Of a stretch of DNA of 64,000 nt, positions 17,859 through 26,998 are shown piece after piece (within the stretch, counting starts at the first letter, position 1; each line of letters opens with the position of its first letter). Both the position numbers and the translations under genes were made by a program. The notes under the pieces were generated by a model. It searched no databases. It was not told where the DNA came from and worked only from the letters and a program-made list of their open reading frames with translations. This DNA comes from Anabaena lutea FACHB-196 (lineage in GTDB: Bacteria > Cyanobacteriota > Cyanobacteriia > Cyanobacteriales > Nostocaceae). The stretch is taken from the NCBI RefSeq assembly GCF_014698305.1, contig NZ_JACJST010000005.1, positions 1 to 64,000 of the forward strand, in the 5' to 3' direction.

Positions 17859-20800
17859 TTACTTTGGTGATTGATTATATTTTTCTACCAACTCCTTCAC
17901 TTGAGCCATGACAAGTGGGTGTGGATCTGTTTGCAAGTGGGGGAGAATTTCTTGAATTACTCGCTGAGAAACTACACTCAGGTAAGAAATTGCTGCTTCC
18001 CTAACAAAACCTGTGGGATGGCGCAAATTTGCCAAAATTTCCGCAGTTGTGAGTCGAATATAAGCAGCTTGAGCAAAATGAAAACAACAAGCTAAACACC
18101 AATCAGAGAGCAAATTTCCCTGTTCAATTAGCTTACATAGGCGTTCATTGACTGAAATATTTTCATATTGCCAAAATCCCGCATCGACGAGATACTTGAG
18201 CTTTTCTTGTTCTGGTCGCCGATCTAAAATGTTTAGTAATAGAGACTTGCAAGGCAAATTCACAGTGTGGTCTAATATCTCTAACCCTCGCGCTAAATTT
18301 ACCAACGACTGAGATTGAAGATTGAACGCTGCGGCTTGCATCTTTTCTGCTGGGTAAAGCAGTTTCAACAGGAGTAATAACCGATCTTTAACATCTAACT
18401 CTAATTCTAGTAGTGAGCGTTGCAGCAACTGACCAATAGTCAAAATCTTCTCATTCTTTTGATAATATTTTAGAGAATCTAGATTTTGGAAGTCTAGGTA
18501 AGCGGCATAAATCTCACCTAACAATCGTAATTCTTGCTCAATTAAAGCTTCAACCCGACTTTCATAAAACCGATCCACAAAACTGCTATTTTCAGCTTGT
18601 TGCTGAATTTTCAGTAAACTACGGAGGATATAGTCTCTGGTCGTACCCCAGGATGTTTCCAAATATAGCCATAAAGTTTCTATGGCTTCTGGTGTGCCGA
18701 TTTGAGCAATTGTCCGCCAAGCGTACATTCGCACAACTTCTGGTTTGTAAATATTTGTAGCTAATTTCAATAGCATGGGGATGGCTTCATTTTCCAGACT
18801 CACCAAGCACTGCATAGCTGTAGTTCGAGTGGATTTGTAGTAAAGTGCTGCCAGCAGTGATGAATAGTATTCTTCTAAATGAGTAGCAGCAATCATTTCT
18901 AAGACTGCACAGCGTACTCGTAATGAGTCATCCTGCAATAAGTTGGGGAGGTGAACACGCAGCGCCTGTAAGTAAACTACTTCTCTGAGCGCTCTGACTC
19001 CATTCACCCGTTCTCGTTCTTGTTTATGGGTGAGCATCCGGCGCATAGTTGTGGTAGCTGCTGCCTGTTGCATGGGTGTTCCCTGACGCAACAGCAAGGC
19101 GGCCGCAGTGGCGCGGATGAGTGAATGGTGTCGCGGTTGCAGATACTCTTCTAGAAGGCTTAAATTGAGATTTTCCTCAGCCAGCCACACGTAACGCATC
19201 GCCAGAGCAAATACTTCTGGGTCTACTGTTCCTTGGGGTTGGTCTAATAATAGACGCACTTCAGGGATATACAGGGGTTTTGCACCTGCCATGAGCATGA
19301 CTTCTAGGCTTTGTCCTTGTAAATCTGGGGGTAACTTTAGTAGCAGGGGTGCTAAAACTTCTCCTGAGCCTGGGAGATCAATTTGGGCTAAAAGTTCTAA
19401 ACAAGAGCGTTTATCAGCTGTAGTTCCTGTTTCTACTAAAGCTTTGACTATTCCCTGCTTGAAGGCACGTAGACCTACTGTGGCTGCACTCAATCCCCCT
19501 CGTTCTGCACTTAAGACTAATACGTCAACATAGCGCGATCGCAATTCCCACACTACTTTTAAACAGGTGGCAGCTACAATCACGGTTTCGCCTATTAAGA
19601 CCCACTTTTGTAGTGGTTCAGGAACAAATTTTTGGGAGATCCATATAGTTCCAAAAATGACTAATCCTGTCAAACCTGATGCGATCGCTTCTGCTGTCCC
19701 ACTGGATAAGGCCTGCATTCGGCTGCGAATCCGTTCAGGTATAGGTTGATAAAGTGCTGGACCGCTACTAATTACAAATGTATAACGCAGCAGTTCATCG
19801 CAGAATTTGAGACTGATTAAACCCCAGAAAAATCCCGGTTCTTCAATGGAAGGAAATAAGTTCAGAAGGGAAATCACCCCTGGTAATAAAAAGCCGACAG
19901 TAATTGGTAACAGCGCAGCTGTGAAAAACACACCGACTTTTTCAATCAATCGGCTGGAAATAAACCACTGGGTAACTAATTCACACAGTCCCACAATCCC
20001 ACCAAAGACACCCAAAAAGCTGGCTAGTTGTTGTTCACTTAAACTGGAATTCAGTTCGCGCAGATACTGAAAATCTATTAATAGACCAATTGCTTGTAAC
20101 AGGGCAAAAAAGGCAAATAACTGCCAAACATATCGCTTCAGCGGAGTCTCTAGGCGGCGGTGTCGGGAAGCTTGTTCTTCAGTGATGTGCCGTTGTGGGG
20201 TATGGGGGAAAGCGGTTGGATATTTATAAGTTAAATAAAATAAAATTCCTGAGCCTAAAAGAACGACAATACAAGCAATGAGAATAACTTTATTCAGGTT
20301 AGCGAATTTGAGTAACCAAGGTAAACTAAAGCCACTAATCACGTCGGCTACTAATATGCCACTACTGACTAATGGATAAGTACGCTTAATCTCACGAATG
20401 TTGAATAGTTGATTAGCAACAATAGAAGTGTTGAGGTCATTGACCACGTAACAGGCATCTACCCACAACCTCAGCAGAAAGATAATAACTACTGCCACAT
20501 AGGGAATATTTATACCTCCATACAAAAATACTAATAGAAATAATGGCATCACCATGCCTGGTGCGATCGCTACAATCACCGCACGCAACGGAAAAACTTT
20601 TTGTAACCAAGAGTATAAAACAACTAGCCCCGCACCAGTGACTGCACTGGCAATATAAATCCAGGGTAGTTGTCCCGCACCATATTTACCCAAGAAGAGT
20701 GCTACAGTGCTATCCTCAGCCCACCGCAATCCTACAGATACAATTGTGTAGAAGGCAAACATCATCCAAGTGCGTTCCACTTCTTCTGGTCGAAGATTCA

Positions 20801-20864
20801 CCCACTTAAGCAATCGTGCCAAAACGCCTTTATTGGTAGTTAACCAGTGATTTTTTAATTCCAT
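17859..20864 (-). CDS. NTT/MFS-like membrane transporter fused to C-terminal HEAT repeats
   Basis: 1001 residues, ATG start. Residues 1-440 hold about 11-12 hydrophobic segments in two bundles separated by a basic loop near 225-245, and resemble the ATP/ADP-translocase (NTT)-like branch of the MFS fold. Residues 450-1000 have no membrane segments and form alpha-helical repeats of about 30-40 residues (for example LRVRCAVLEMIAATH, VVRMYAWRTIAQIGTPEAIETL, GFVREAAISYLSVVSQ) typical of HEAT/PBS-lyase-like repeats. The soluble part probably sits in the cytoplasm and binds a protein partner. Substrate unknown. Its 5' side faces infC on the same strand but a terminator lies between. Confidence 0.82.
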   Translation of the reverse strand: MELKNHWLTTNKGVLARLLKWVNLRPEEVERTWMMFAFYTIVSVGLRWAEDSTVALFLGKYGAGQLPWIYIASAVTGAGLVVLYSWLQKVFPLRAVIVAIAPGMVMPLFLLVFLYGGINIPYVAVVIIFLLRLWVDACYVVNDLNTSIVANQLFNIREIKRTYPLVSSGILVADVISGFSLPWLLKFANLNKVILIACIVVLLGSGILFYLTYKYPTAFPHTPQRHITEEQASRHRRLETPLKRYVWQLFAFFALLQAIGLLIDFQYLRELNSSLSEQQLASFLGVFGGIVGLCELVTQWFISSRLIEKVGVFFTAALLPITVGFLLPGVISLLNLFPSIEEPGFFWGLISLKFCDELLRYTFVISSGPALYQPIPERIRSRMQALSSGTAEAIASGLTGLVIFGTIWISQKFVPEPLQKWVLIGETVIVAATCLKVVWELRSRYVDVLVLSAERGGLSAATVGLRAFKQGIVKALVETGTTADKRSCLELLAQIDLPGSGEVLAPLLLKLPPDLQGQSLEVMLMAGAKPLYIPEVRLLLDQPQGTVDPEVFALAMRYVWLAEENLNLSLLEEYLQPRHHSLIRATAAALLLRQGTPMQQAAATTTMRRMLTHKQERERVNGVRALREVVYLQALRVHLPNLLQDDSLRVRCAVLEMIAATHLEEYYSSLLAALYYKSTRTTAMQCLVSLENEAIPMLLKLATNIYKPEVVRMYAWRTIAQIGTPEAIETLWLYLETSWGTTRDYILRSLLKIQQQAENSSFVDRFYESRVEALIEQELRLLGEIYAAYLDFQNLDSLKYYQKNEKILTIGQLLQRSLLELELDVKDRLLLLLKLLYPAEKMQAAAFNLQSQSLVNLARGLEILDHTVNLPCKSLLLNILDRRPEQEKLKYLVDAGFWQYENISVNERLCKLIEQGNLLSDWCLACCFHFAQAAYIRLTTAEILANLRHPTGFVREAAISYLSVVSQRVIQEILPHLQTDPHPLVMAQVKELVEKYNQSPK

Positions 20865-20936
20865 GCAGTTTTAATTTCTGGGGTAATCACAACGCAATGG
20901 CTAAGTAATTAGAATAACAGTAACTGAACGGCAAAA

Positions 20937-20981
20937 GTCCTGAACAACTGAGTATTTTCTTTCTCACTCAGGTGTCAGGAC
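20937..20981 (-). terminator. Terminator of infC (possibly bidirectional)
   Basis: An interrupted inverted repeat (GTCCTGA..CTGAG / CTCAG..TCAGGAC) is followed by TTTT on the minus strand, downstream of infC and upstream of the transporter gene. The plus strand also has a T-rich tail. Confidence 0.75.
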
Positions 20982-21017
20982 TATCGTTTTTAAATAAATT
21001 TACCGAAAAAATGGGTT

Positions 21018-21166
21018 TAAAGCCCCGTCCTAGAAGGACGGTTTTCTGATAAAATGGTACAAACGGCAGGGCATTGTCTGTTGGGCGAGATGGTGTAAGA
21101 CGGGCTATGCCTGCAACTGTTGTTTGAAAGAAAGAATCTCCGCACTTTTAGGGCGGGGAGTATGTC
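21018..21166. mobile_element. IS200/IS605-type end remnant (palindrome-associated element)
   Basis: The segment begins with a CCGTCCTAGAAGGACGG palindrome and ends with CTTTTAGGGCGGGGAGTATG, the style of right-end hairpin found after tnpB genes in cyanobacterial IS605-family elements. No tnpA or tnpB frame lies between. It may be a small non-autonomous element, or a stranded right end that includes the former guide (omega) RNA region of a lost tnpB. Confidence 0.55.
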
Positions 21167-21292
21167 AGAAGAATTTAGACAAAAATTTCCAACTGATGAG
21201 CGCTTGGGGTCTGAAAACAAAAGCCCTGATTTTCACACAGAGTCTATTATTACCTGATATACCCAGCGCTCAACACTATTTTGGTGAGAGGA

Positions 21293-21826
21293 TTATTTTT
21301 TGGGAGAAATCAGCATCATCATATTTCGCCCTTCTTTCTTTGGCGCTTGCTGTACTTCACCAAATGGCTCTAAATCAGTTGCCATCCGCTTAAGCAAATC
21401 CTCTGCTAAATCACTGTGTTGGATTTCTCGACCCCGGAACATCACAGTGGCTTTGACTTTATCACCATCTTTGAGGAAGCGTTCTGCTTGCTTGACGCGC
21501 ACGTTATAGTCATGTTCTTCTATTTTGTAGCGCATCTTCACTTCCTTCACATCAGCCGTGTGCTGCTTCTTCCGGGCTTCCCGCGCCTTTTTCTCCTGCT
21601 CAAATTTATATTTGCCGTAGTCCATAATTCGACATACCGGCGGATCAGCTTTGTCACTGAGTAGCACCAGATCTAATTCTTTGTCTTCAGCTAGTTGTAG
21701 CGCTTCCTGTGGAGTGATAATTCCCAGCTGTGCGCCATCAGTGTCAATGACCCGAATTTTCGGGAAGCGAATCCGTTCGTTAATTTGGGGCAGATCGCGA
21801 GTTCTTTTTTTCTCAATCACAGGCAT
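21293..21826 (-). CDS. infC: Translation initiation factor IF-3
   Basis: 177 residues, ATG start. The N-terminal domain has [16 protein letters not shown] and [13 protein letters not shown] lysine-rich linker follows ([16 protein letters not shown]). The C-terminal domain has [18 protein letters not shown] and [11 protein letters not shown]-3 binds the 30S subunit, checks the start codon and keeps subunits apart. No rpmI-rplT follows in this window, so infC is separated from the usual bacterial operon partners. Confidence 0.98.
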   Translation of the reverse strand: MPVIEKKRTRDLPQINERIRFPKIRVIDTDGAQLGIITPQEALQLAEDKELDLVLLSDKADPPVCRIMDYGKYKFEQEKKAREARKKQHTADVKEVKMRYKIEEHDYNVRVKQAERFLKDGDKVKATVMFRGREIQHSDLAEDLLKRMATDLEPFGEVQQAPKKEGRNMMMLISPKK

Positions 21827-22250
21827 TATGATTTTTGGGAGCTTTTTAGTTAAGGATTGGTCTTGGTTTACTTAGTTTTGGTTGTTATGCCCAGACAGGC
21901 AAAATACACAAATGACTCACAACTGAAAAATGAGTCTATATTCTCTAGGATAGCGAATCCATACAATAGTTGGATTGTCTGTTATATTTGTCATTCTACT
22001 CACTTTGATATAATTTCCCTACAATAGTTAATCTAAATTACATAAACTCGGCTAATATTAAGTATTATTACATTTTTGAGCAATAGCTTGACATTTTCAC
22101 CAATCAACAGATGATTCTCAATCATAGGTTAAATATATAAACGCATTATCAAATTCAATGTAACATATAATATTACATATGGTGGAGTAACACTTTCTGC
22201 ACAACCACCCCTGCTAAAATTGAGAAAAGAAATGTTTCCAAGCTCATGAT
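21827..22250. other. Divergent intergenic region, infC / alpha-beta hydrolase
   Basis: About 424 AT-rich bases with promoters for both genes. A CATATAATATTACATATG imperfect palindrome lies at about 22163-22180. No gene is supported. Confidence 0.5.
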
Positions 22251-22262
22251 TTGGAGGAATCT

Positions 22263-23168
22263 GTGACCACTGCGTTATCTTGGCAGCAGCGGGTTGGTAA
22301 TCAAAGAGACTGGGTTTGGCGGGGTTGGCAAATCCGCTACACGTATATCCGTCCTTGTCAAAATCATCACAATCAAACACCTTTAATTTTGCTACATGGG
22401 TTCGGTGCTTCCATTGGTCATTGGCGACATAATTTAGAGGTTTTGGGCGAACATCATACAGTTTACGCTTTAGATATGCTGGGTTTTGGCGCTTCGGAAA
22501 AAGCCCCAGCTAACTACAGCGTCCAACTTTGGGTAGAACAGGTTTACGATTTTTGGAAAGCATTTATCCGTCAACCAGTAATATTGGTAGGCAATTCTAC
22601 TGGTTCACTGATTTCTATGGTTGCTGCTGCTGCCCATCCTGATATGGTGCAGGGTATAGTCATGATGAGTTTGCCAGATCCAACGTTGGAACAAGAACTC
22701 CTTCCCGCTTTTTTGCACCCAGTAGTCAGAGGAATAAAAAGTATTATTGCTTCTGGTGTGATTCTGAAACCTATTTTTAATCTAGTACGACGGCCAGGTG
22801 TACTGCGACGCTGGGCTAGTCTTGCTTATGCTAACCCAGAAGCTATTACCGACGAACTTATAGAAATTTTAGCTGGACCTCCTCAAGATAGAGGTTCTAC
22901 CCTTGCTTTTATCGCTCTTTTCAAAGCTTCTATTGGTGTGAACTTTAGTCCCAGTGTCAAGAAAGTATTACCCAACTTAACAATTCCTATGTTATTGATT
23001 TGGGGAAAAAAAGATCGATTTGTTCCCCCAATTTTGGCTAGTGAATTTGCTCGATATAACGATAAATTAGAATTGCTGCATTTAGAAGATGTTGGTCACT
23101 GTCCCCATGATGAAGCACCAGAACAGGTTAACGAGGTGATTTTGAATTGGATTGAGAAAAATAGGTGA
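22263..23168 (+). CDS. Alpha/beta hydrolase
   Basis: 301 residues from GTG 22263, chosen because GGAGG at 22253-22257 sits five bases upstream; a TTG at 22251 overlaps that site. The oxyanion segment is LLHGFGASIGHW, the nucleophile elbow GNSTGS, the acid WGKKDRFVPP and the histidine VGHCPHDE. The lid region (residues 140-215) is typical of haloalkane-dehalogenase/epoxide-hydrolase-like enzymes. The closest known types in plants and cyanobacteria act on chlorophyll or lipid derivatives, but the substrate is not evident here. Confidence 0.9.
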   Translation: MTTALSWQQRVGNQRDWVWRGWQIRYTYIRPCQNHHNQTPLILLHGFGASIGHWRHNLEVLGEHHTVYALDMLGFGASEKAPANYSVQLWVEQVYDFWKAFIRQPVILVGNSTGSLISMVAAAAHPDMVQGIVMMSLPDPTLEQELLPAFLHPVVRGIKSIIASGVILKPIFNLVRRPGVLRRWASLAYANPEAITDELIEILAGPPQDRGSTLAFIALFKASIGVNFSPSVKKVLPNLTIPMLLIWGKKDRFVPPILASEFARYNDKLELLHLEDVGHCPHDEAPEQVNEVILNWIEKNR

Positions 23169-23190
23169 CAGGTGAGATGGAAATTTTCGT

Positions 23191-23229
23191 AATTACGAAT
23201 TACGAATTACGAATTACGAATTACGAATA
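23191..23229. repeat. STRR heptamer array (AATTACG)5
   Basis: Five perfect AATTACG units run from 23191 to 23225, immediately between the convergent hydrolase and BON genes, ending three bases from the BON stop codon. Confidence 0.95.
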
Positions 23230-23231
23230 CA

Positions 23232-23585
23232 CTAGCCAACCGTAACTTGATCGGTGTTTACATCCGTAGCACCATTTACAGAACCAGCTACAGAAATCAT
23301 CTTTTTGAGAATATCCTGACTAGGAACTTTACCTTTTAGTACCACAGTGCTGCTCGTTTGAGCAACCCAGAGAGTATCAACGTCATCAAGTTGAGGATCT
23401 TCGTCAAACGCCAATGCTACTCGTTTGGCTAAACCGCTTTGGTCATATTCTCCATTTAATCCTAGACGCTCTGGAGGAATGCTTTGGGTAGCAGTAGCTG
23501 CACCTTGTGGTACTGGTTGAGGAGTCGGATTTACTTGTGCATTTTCCGATTTTTCCATGCCAAAAAGTCTTTTTAACCAACTCAT
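23232..23585 (-). CDS. BON domain-containing protein
   Basis: 117 residues, ATG start (MSWLKRLFGMEKS). After a Pro/Gln-rich linker of about 30 residues, the part from about 45 to the end matches a BON domain: LAKRVALAFDEDPQLDD, VVLKGKVPSQDILKKMISVAGSV and the final DVNTDQV. BON domains bind membranes or stabilise partners such as LysM proteins. No signal peptide is present. It is convergent with the hydrolase gene. Confidence 0.85.
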   Translation of the reverse strand: MSWLKRLFGMEKSENAQVNPTPQPVPQGAATATQSIPPERLGLNGEYDQSGLAKRVALAFDEDPQLDDVDTLWVAQTSSTVVLKGKVPSQDILKKMISVAGSVNGATDVNTDQVTVG

Positions 23586-24141
23586 AACAATTGTTCCCCT
23601 ACTTCAAGGTTTATAGATTTCAAGTATAAACTCTTGAAGAAAAAGTAACATCTACCGCTGAAAGGATATTCACTAACACATATTCCTACTAAGGGTATGA
23701 TTTGTGTCCGATTTTTATTATTTATGTCACATATGTGATATAAGTTATTTATCAAAAAGGGAAGGAGGTTAGGTTCTGTTTTTCGTGCAGACACCCTGAT
23801 AATTACCGCTGGAACAGCAACCGATACCATCTGTTTGGTGCTAATTTCTGGTTTACCTAATTAGTGGTTGATGATTTTGGTGGGTTACGCTGTCGCTTTA
23901 GCGAAGCCTGTCCCGCAGGACTACACCCACCCTACGCTTAGGGTTTATAGAATTTTCATCTTCATCCTGTTCATACTGTTCATCCTGATATGGCTTGCGC
24001 CAAGCTACGCTATCAGACAAGATGCCATAAGTGTATTAGAATAAAAGATTAGACCGAAAATTCAGTGTGGTAGTAAGTCTAGCGCAGCCATGAGTTCAGG
24101 TCTGCGTTGATCTTAAGCTCCCCTAGCCTCTGTTGGCAAAA
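23586..24141. other. Intergenic region with interspersed repeats upstream of ilvN
   Basis: About 556 bases without a supported gene. It contains a block with GCTTTAGCGAAGCCTGTCCC (about 23890-23912) and a GATATGGCTTGCGCCAAGCT block at about 23987-24006 that recurs at 46430-46449. These are dispersed repeats. The last 100 bases are the ilvN leader. Confidence 0.6.
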
Positions 24142-24660
24142 ATGAAACATACTCTTTCTGTTCTTGTAGAAGATGAAGCGGGGGTTCTGTCCCGTATTTC
24201 CAGTTTATTTGCTCGTCGTGGTTTTAATATTGAAAGCCTTGCTGTTGGTCCGGCTGAACAGGGAGGTGTTTCTCGAATTACAATGGTTGTACCTGGTGAC
24301 GATCGCGTGATTGAGCAACTCACCAAACAATTATACAAGTTAGTTAATGTCCTTAAAGTCCAGGATATTACCGAAACTCCTTGTGTAGAAAGGGAATTGA
24401 TGCTTTTGAAAGTGAATGCTACTAGCAGCAATCGCTCAGAAGTAATTGAAATATCTCAAATTTTCCGGGCTAGGGTTGTAGATGTGGCGGAAGATTCTCT
24501 GACTTTGGAAGTTGTGGGAGATCCTGGTAAAATGGTGGCGATTGTGCAAGTACTGCAAAAATTTGGTCTCAGGGAAATTGCCCGCACTGGTAAAATTTCT
24601 TTACCTCGTGAATCAGGTGTTAATACTGAATTACTTAAATCTTTGGAAGCAAAGGTTTAG
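24142..24660 (+). CDS. ilvN: Acetolactate synthase small (regulatory) subunit
   Basis: 172 residues from ATG 24142; a TTG three codons upstream is possible. The N-terminal ACT domain reads [18 protein letters not shown], then [15 protein letters not shown], which binds valine at the dimer interface. The C-terminal domain spans roughly 80-165. It activates and confers feedback control on the IlvB catalytic subunit in branched-chain amino acid synthesis. ilvB is not adjacent. Confidence 0.97.
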   Translation: MKHTLSVLVEDEAGVLSRISSLFARRGFNIESLAVGPAEQGGVSRITMVVPGDDRVIEQLTKQLYKLVNVLKVQDITETPCVERELMLLKVNATSSNRSEVIEISQIFRARVVDVAEDSLTLEVVGDPGKMVAIVQVLQKFGLREIARTGKISLPRESGVNTELLKSLEAKV

Positions 24661-24690
24661 TTGTTAATAGTACAAGAACCCCACCCCCAA

Positions 24691-24718
24691 CCCCCTCCTC
24701 GCTGTTTCGTGGAGGGGG
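24691..24718 (+). terminator. GC-rich hairpin between convergent genes
   Basis: CCCCCTCC and GGAGGGGG form an 8-bp stem around a 12-base loop, 30 bases after the ilvN stop. No T-run follows on the plus strand. Confidence 0.5.
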
Positions 24719-24762
24719 CTATGATGTAACTCATATGATCAGGAAACGCCATAATGAAAAAA

Positions 24763-26994
24763 TTACTTTAAATAAATCAGCAAATTTAATCCGGGAATTG
24801 TGCGGGAGAGAGTCCACAAAACTAGGGTGATGTAAAGTAAACCTAAACTCCATTGATACCAAGCAAGTGTAGCGATAATTCCGGGTAAATGTTCATCTCT
24901 TAAACGAATGTCGTTAAATCCTAATCGCACTAAATTATTCAGACTAAAGTCGTAGTAGTTTAGCCAATTCCATCGCTGATTCCATAATAAAGGCATATAT
25001 CTTTCGCGGAATGTAGGATTTCTCGGAATGACTGGTAAACGTCCAATTAATAATCTTAATTGTCGTAAAGTTCCATCTTCTGTGAAGTAGGAAATATTCA
25101 TTAAATCGTGATAACGTCCTTGTTGATAAAGTCGCCATAATAAGATGACAGGAACGGGGACTATAATAATTAATAGACAACCTAAAGTCAGCCAAGGCCG
25201 TTCAGTATTGTGAAATATTCCTAATAAGCTTAAAGATGCTAAACAGCTAAAGCTAGTCAATATGGAAATAGTTTCGTAATATGTGGGAATGATGGGGACA
25301 GGAAGCAGACGACGGTAACGGTCTATTAACCAAAATAGTAACCCAAAGTAGGATATAGCTAATCCTCCCACGCCAAATACTAACCAAAGATTCGTTCCAT
25401 AGCCACTCAATAACAGCAGTACACTCAACAACAACCAGTTCACAGCTTGAATTAACCATCCTCCGAGGGATATAGGTTCACTTGCAACCAAGCGATCGCT
25501 TAATTTATCATAAGTTTCTAAATCAATATCTGCTAAAGTCAGCAATTCCCTACTATTAAGAATCTTTTTTATTAAGCGACGTTCTTTGATGGCTTCTGCT
25601 TGGGTGGGAGAAAAACCAAGATTAATTAAACTGACAACGGAAGCATTATTAATATTTGTGGCTACTAAACGTTGGCTTAATTCTATTAATTTTAGGCGTT
25701 GTTTTGTATATTCTAGCTGATTTGCATCAGGAATTTGCTGCTGCTGACGAAAATTTTGTCCCAAATTTCGTAAAACATTTTGATTACCTTGTAATGTAGG
25801 TACACAAAACTTTTTCCCAATTTCCCCAGCATTACCCAATATTTTTGCTTGATTAGAATTAAAAGTCAAGCCGGGTACATTTAAAAATGCTGCTGGTGCA
25901 AATCTAGTATCACTAAAATCAGCTTGGTTAAGAATACTTGCACCTTGCAAATCTACAGATTGATTAAATTCTGTTTCTCGAAAAATTACAGCTTGTTTAA
26001 AATTGGCTTCTCGCAATGAAAGAAATTGAGAAAAATTGGATTTTGTAAATTGTACTTGATTGGCAAAAATTACATCAGAAAAATCAGCTATTCCTTGCCA
26101 AGAACTACTATTAAATTTAGCTAATTGCTGAAAATTGGATTTATTAAAACTAGCCTTTTTAGCAAAAATACTACCTTGAAAATTAGTAACTTCTTTAAAA
26201 TTAACTTGTTTAAAACTAGCTTTATCAAAAAAAATGCTTCCCTGAAAATTACTGACTTGATGAAAAATGGCAGAATTGAAGCTAATCGGACGGCTAAATC
26301 TGGTTTCATTCCAGTTAGTCTCTTTAAGAAAGTTTGCACCTTGAGTATTTATAGACTGAAGAAAAAAAGTTTTATAAAATTGCACCTCTCCATTAAATCG
26401 AGTTTCCACAAAAGTTAAAGCCCCACGAAAAACAGTAATTTCACTGGAAGTATTTGACTGATGATCTAAAAGTGATTTACAATCTTTAGAGTCAGGAAAA
26501 GCGATTGCTAAAGACTGCAAACATACCAAACGCAAGCGTTCTAATTGTTCTTGTTCAGTAGTAGTAAAAATTGGCGCTATGGCTTGAACATAAAGAGGAG
26601 TCCTTAAACCCAAATCTGTACCAATAAAATCCCCTTGAACTAAAGAATAACTCAAATCTAAACCCAAAGGTTTTGCACCAGTTTTTTGTAATTCTTTTCG
26701 TAAAATTTGGTAAAATCCGGCGCGGAAAGTAGTATTCTCTGGACGCAAATCAATCACCATTTGCCGTAAATCAACTGTTAAATTACCTTCTCGTAAAATA
26801 GGACTTTTAACTCGTTCTTGTAACAATTCCAGAGTTAAAGGTATACGTTCTGGTTGTGCTGCAAAAGCTGGGAGAGGGAGAAAGAGTAAAACGCAGAGTA
26901 ACACAAAGGAAAGCGCAGAGTAACACAGAGAAACTTTGCGAAACTTTGCGTTTAACCTTTGCGTACCTCTGCGTTTAAAAAACAAATTATGCAA
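24763..26994 (-). CDS. Membrane-anchored pentapeptide-repeat protein
   Basis: 743 residues from a TTG start; no in-frame ATG fits before the mature domain. A basic leader and hydrophobic segment end in LPLPAFAAQP, a plausible signal peptide with an AxA site. Residues 60-200 are a soluble domain. Residues 200-375 are phenylalanine-centred pentapeptide repeats (for example FQGSIFFDKASFKQVNF), a right-handed beta-helix. A helical part follows with a helix-hairpin-helix-like LGFSPTQAEAIKERR near 465. Four to five membrane helices occupy about 525-650, and a tail holds another near 720. Function unknown. The DNA encoding the leader is a repeat (see findings), so the start is uncertain. Confidence 0.8.
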   Translation of the reverse strand: MHNLFFKRRGTQRLNAKFRKVSLCYSALSFVLLCVLLFLPLPAFAAQPERIPLTLELLQERVKSPILREGNLTVDLRQMVIDLRPENTTFRAGFYQILRKELQKTGAKPLGLDLSYSLVQGDFIGTDLGLRTPLYVQAIAPIFTTTEQEQLERLRLVCLQSLAIAFPDSKDCKSLLDHQSNTSSEITVFRGALTFVETRFNGEVQFYKTFFLQSINTQGANFLKETNWNETRFSRPISFNSAIFHQVSNFQGSIFFDKASFKQVNFKEVTNFQGSIFAKKASFNKSNFQQLAKFNSSSWQGIADFSDVIFANQVQFTKSNFSQFLSLREANFKQAVIFRETEFNQSVDLQGASILNQADFSDTRFAPAAFLNVPGLTFNSNQAKILGNAGEIGKKFCVPTLQGNQNVLRNLGQNFRQQQQIPDANQLEYTKQRLKLIELSQRLVATNINNASVVSLINLGFSPTQAEAIKERRLIKKILNSRELLTLADIDLETYDKLSDRLVASEPISLGGWLIQAVNWLLLSVLLLLSGYGTNLWLVFGVGGLAISYFGLLFWLIDRYRRLLPVPIIPTYYETISILTSFSCLASLSLLGIFHNTERPWLTLGCLLIIIVPVPVILLWRLYQQGRYHDLMNISYFTEDGTLRQLRLLIGRLPVIPRNPTFRERYMPLLWNQRWNWLNYYDFSLNNLVRLGFNDIRLRDEHLPGIIATLAWYQWSLGLLYITLVLWTLSRTIPGLNLLIYLK

Positions 26995-26998
26995 TTTT

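Noticed and set aside
23582-23830. 82-codon minus-strand frame upstream of the BON gene
   Set aside because: No family features, overlaps the BON start, AT-rich and without ribosome-binding site.
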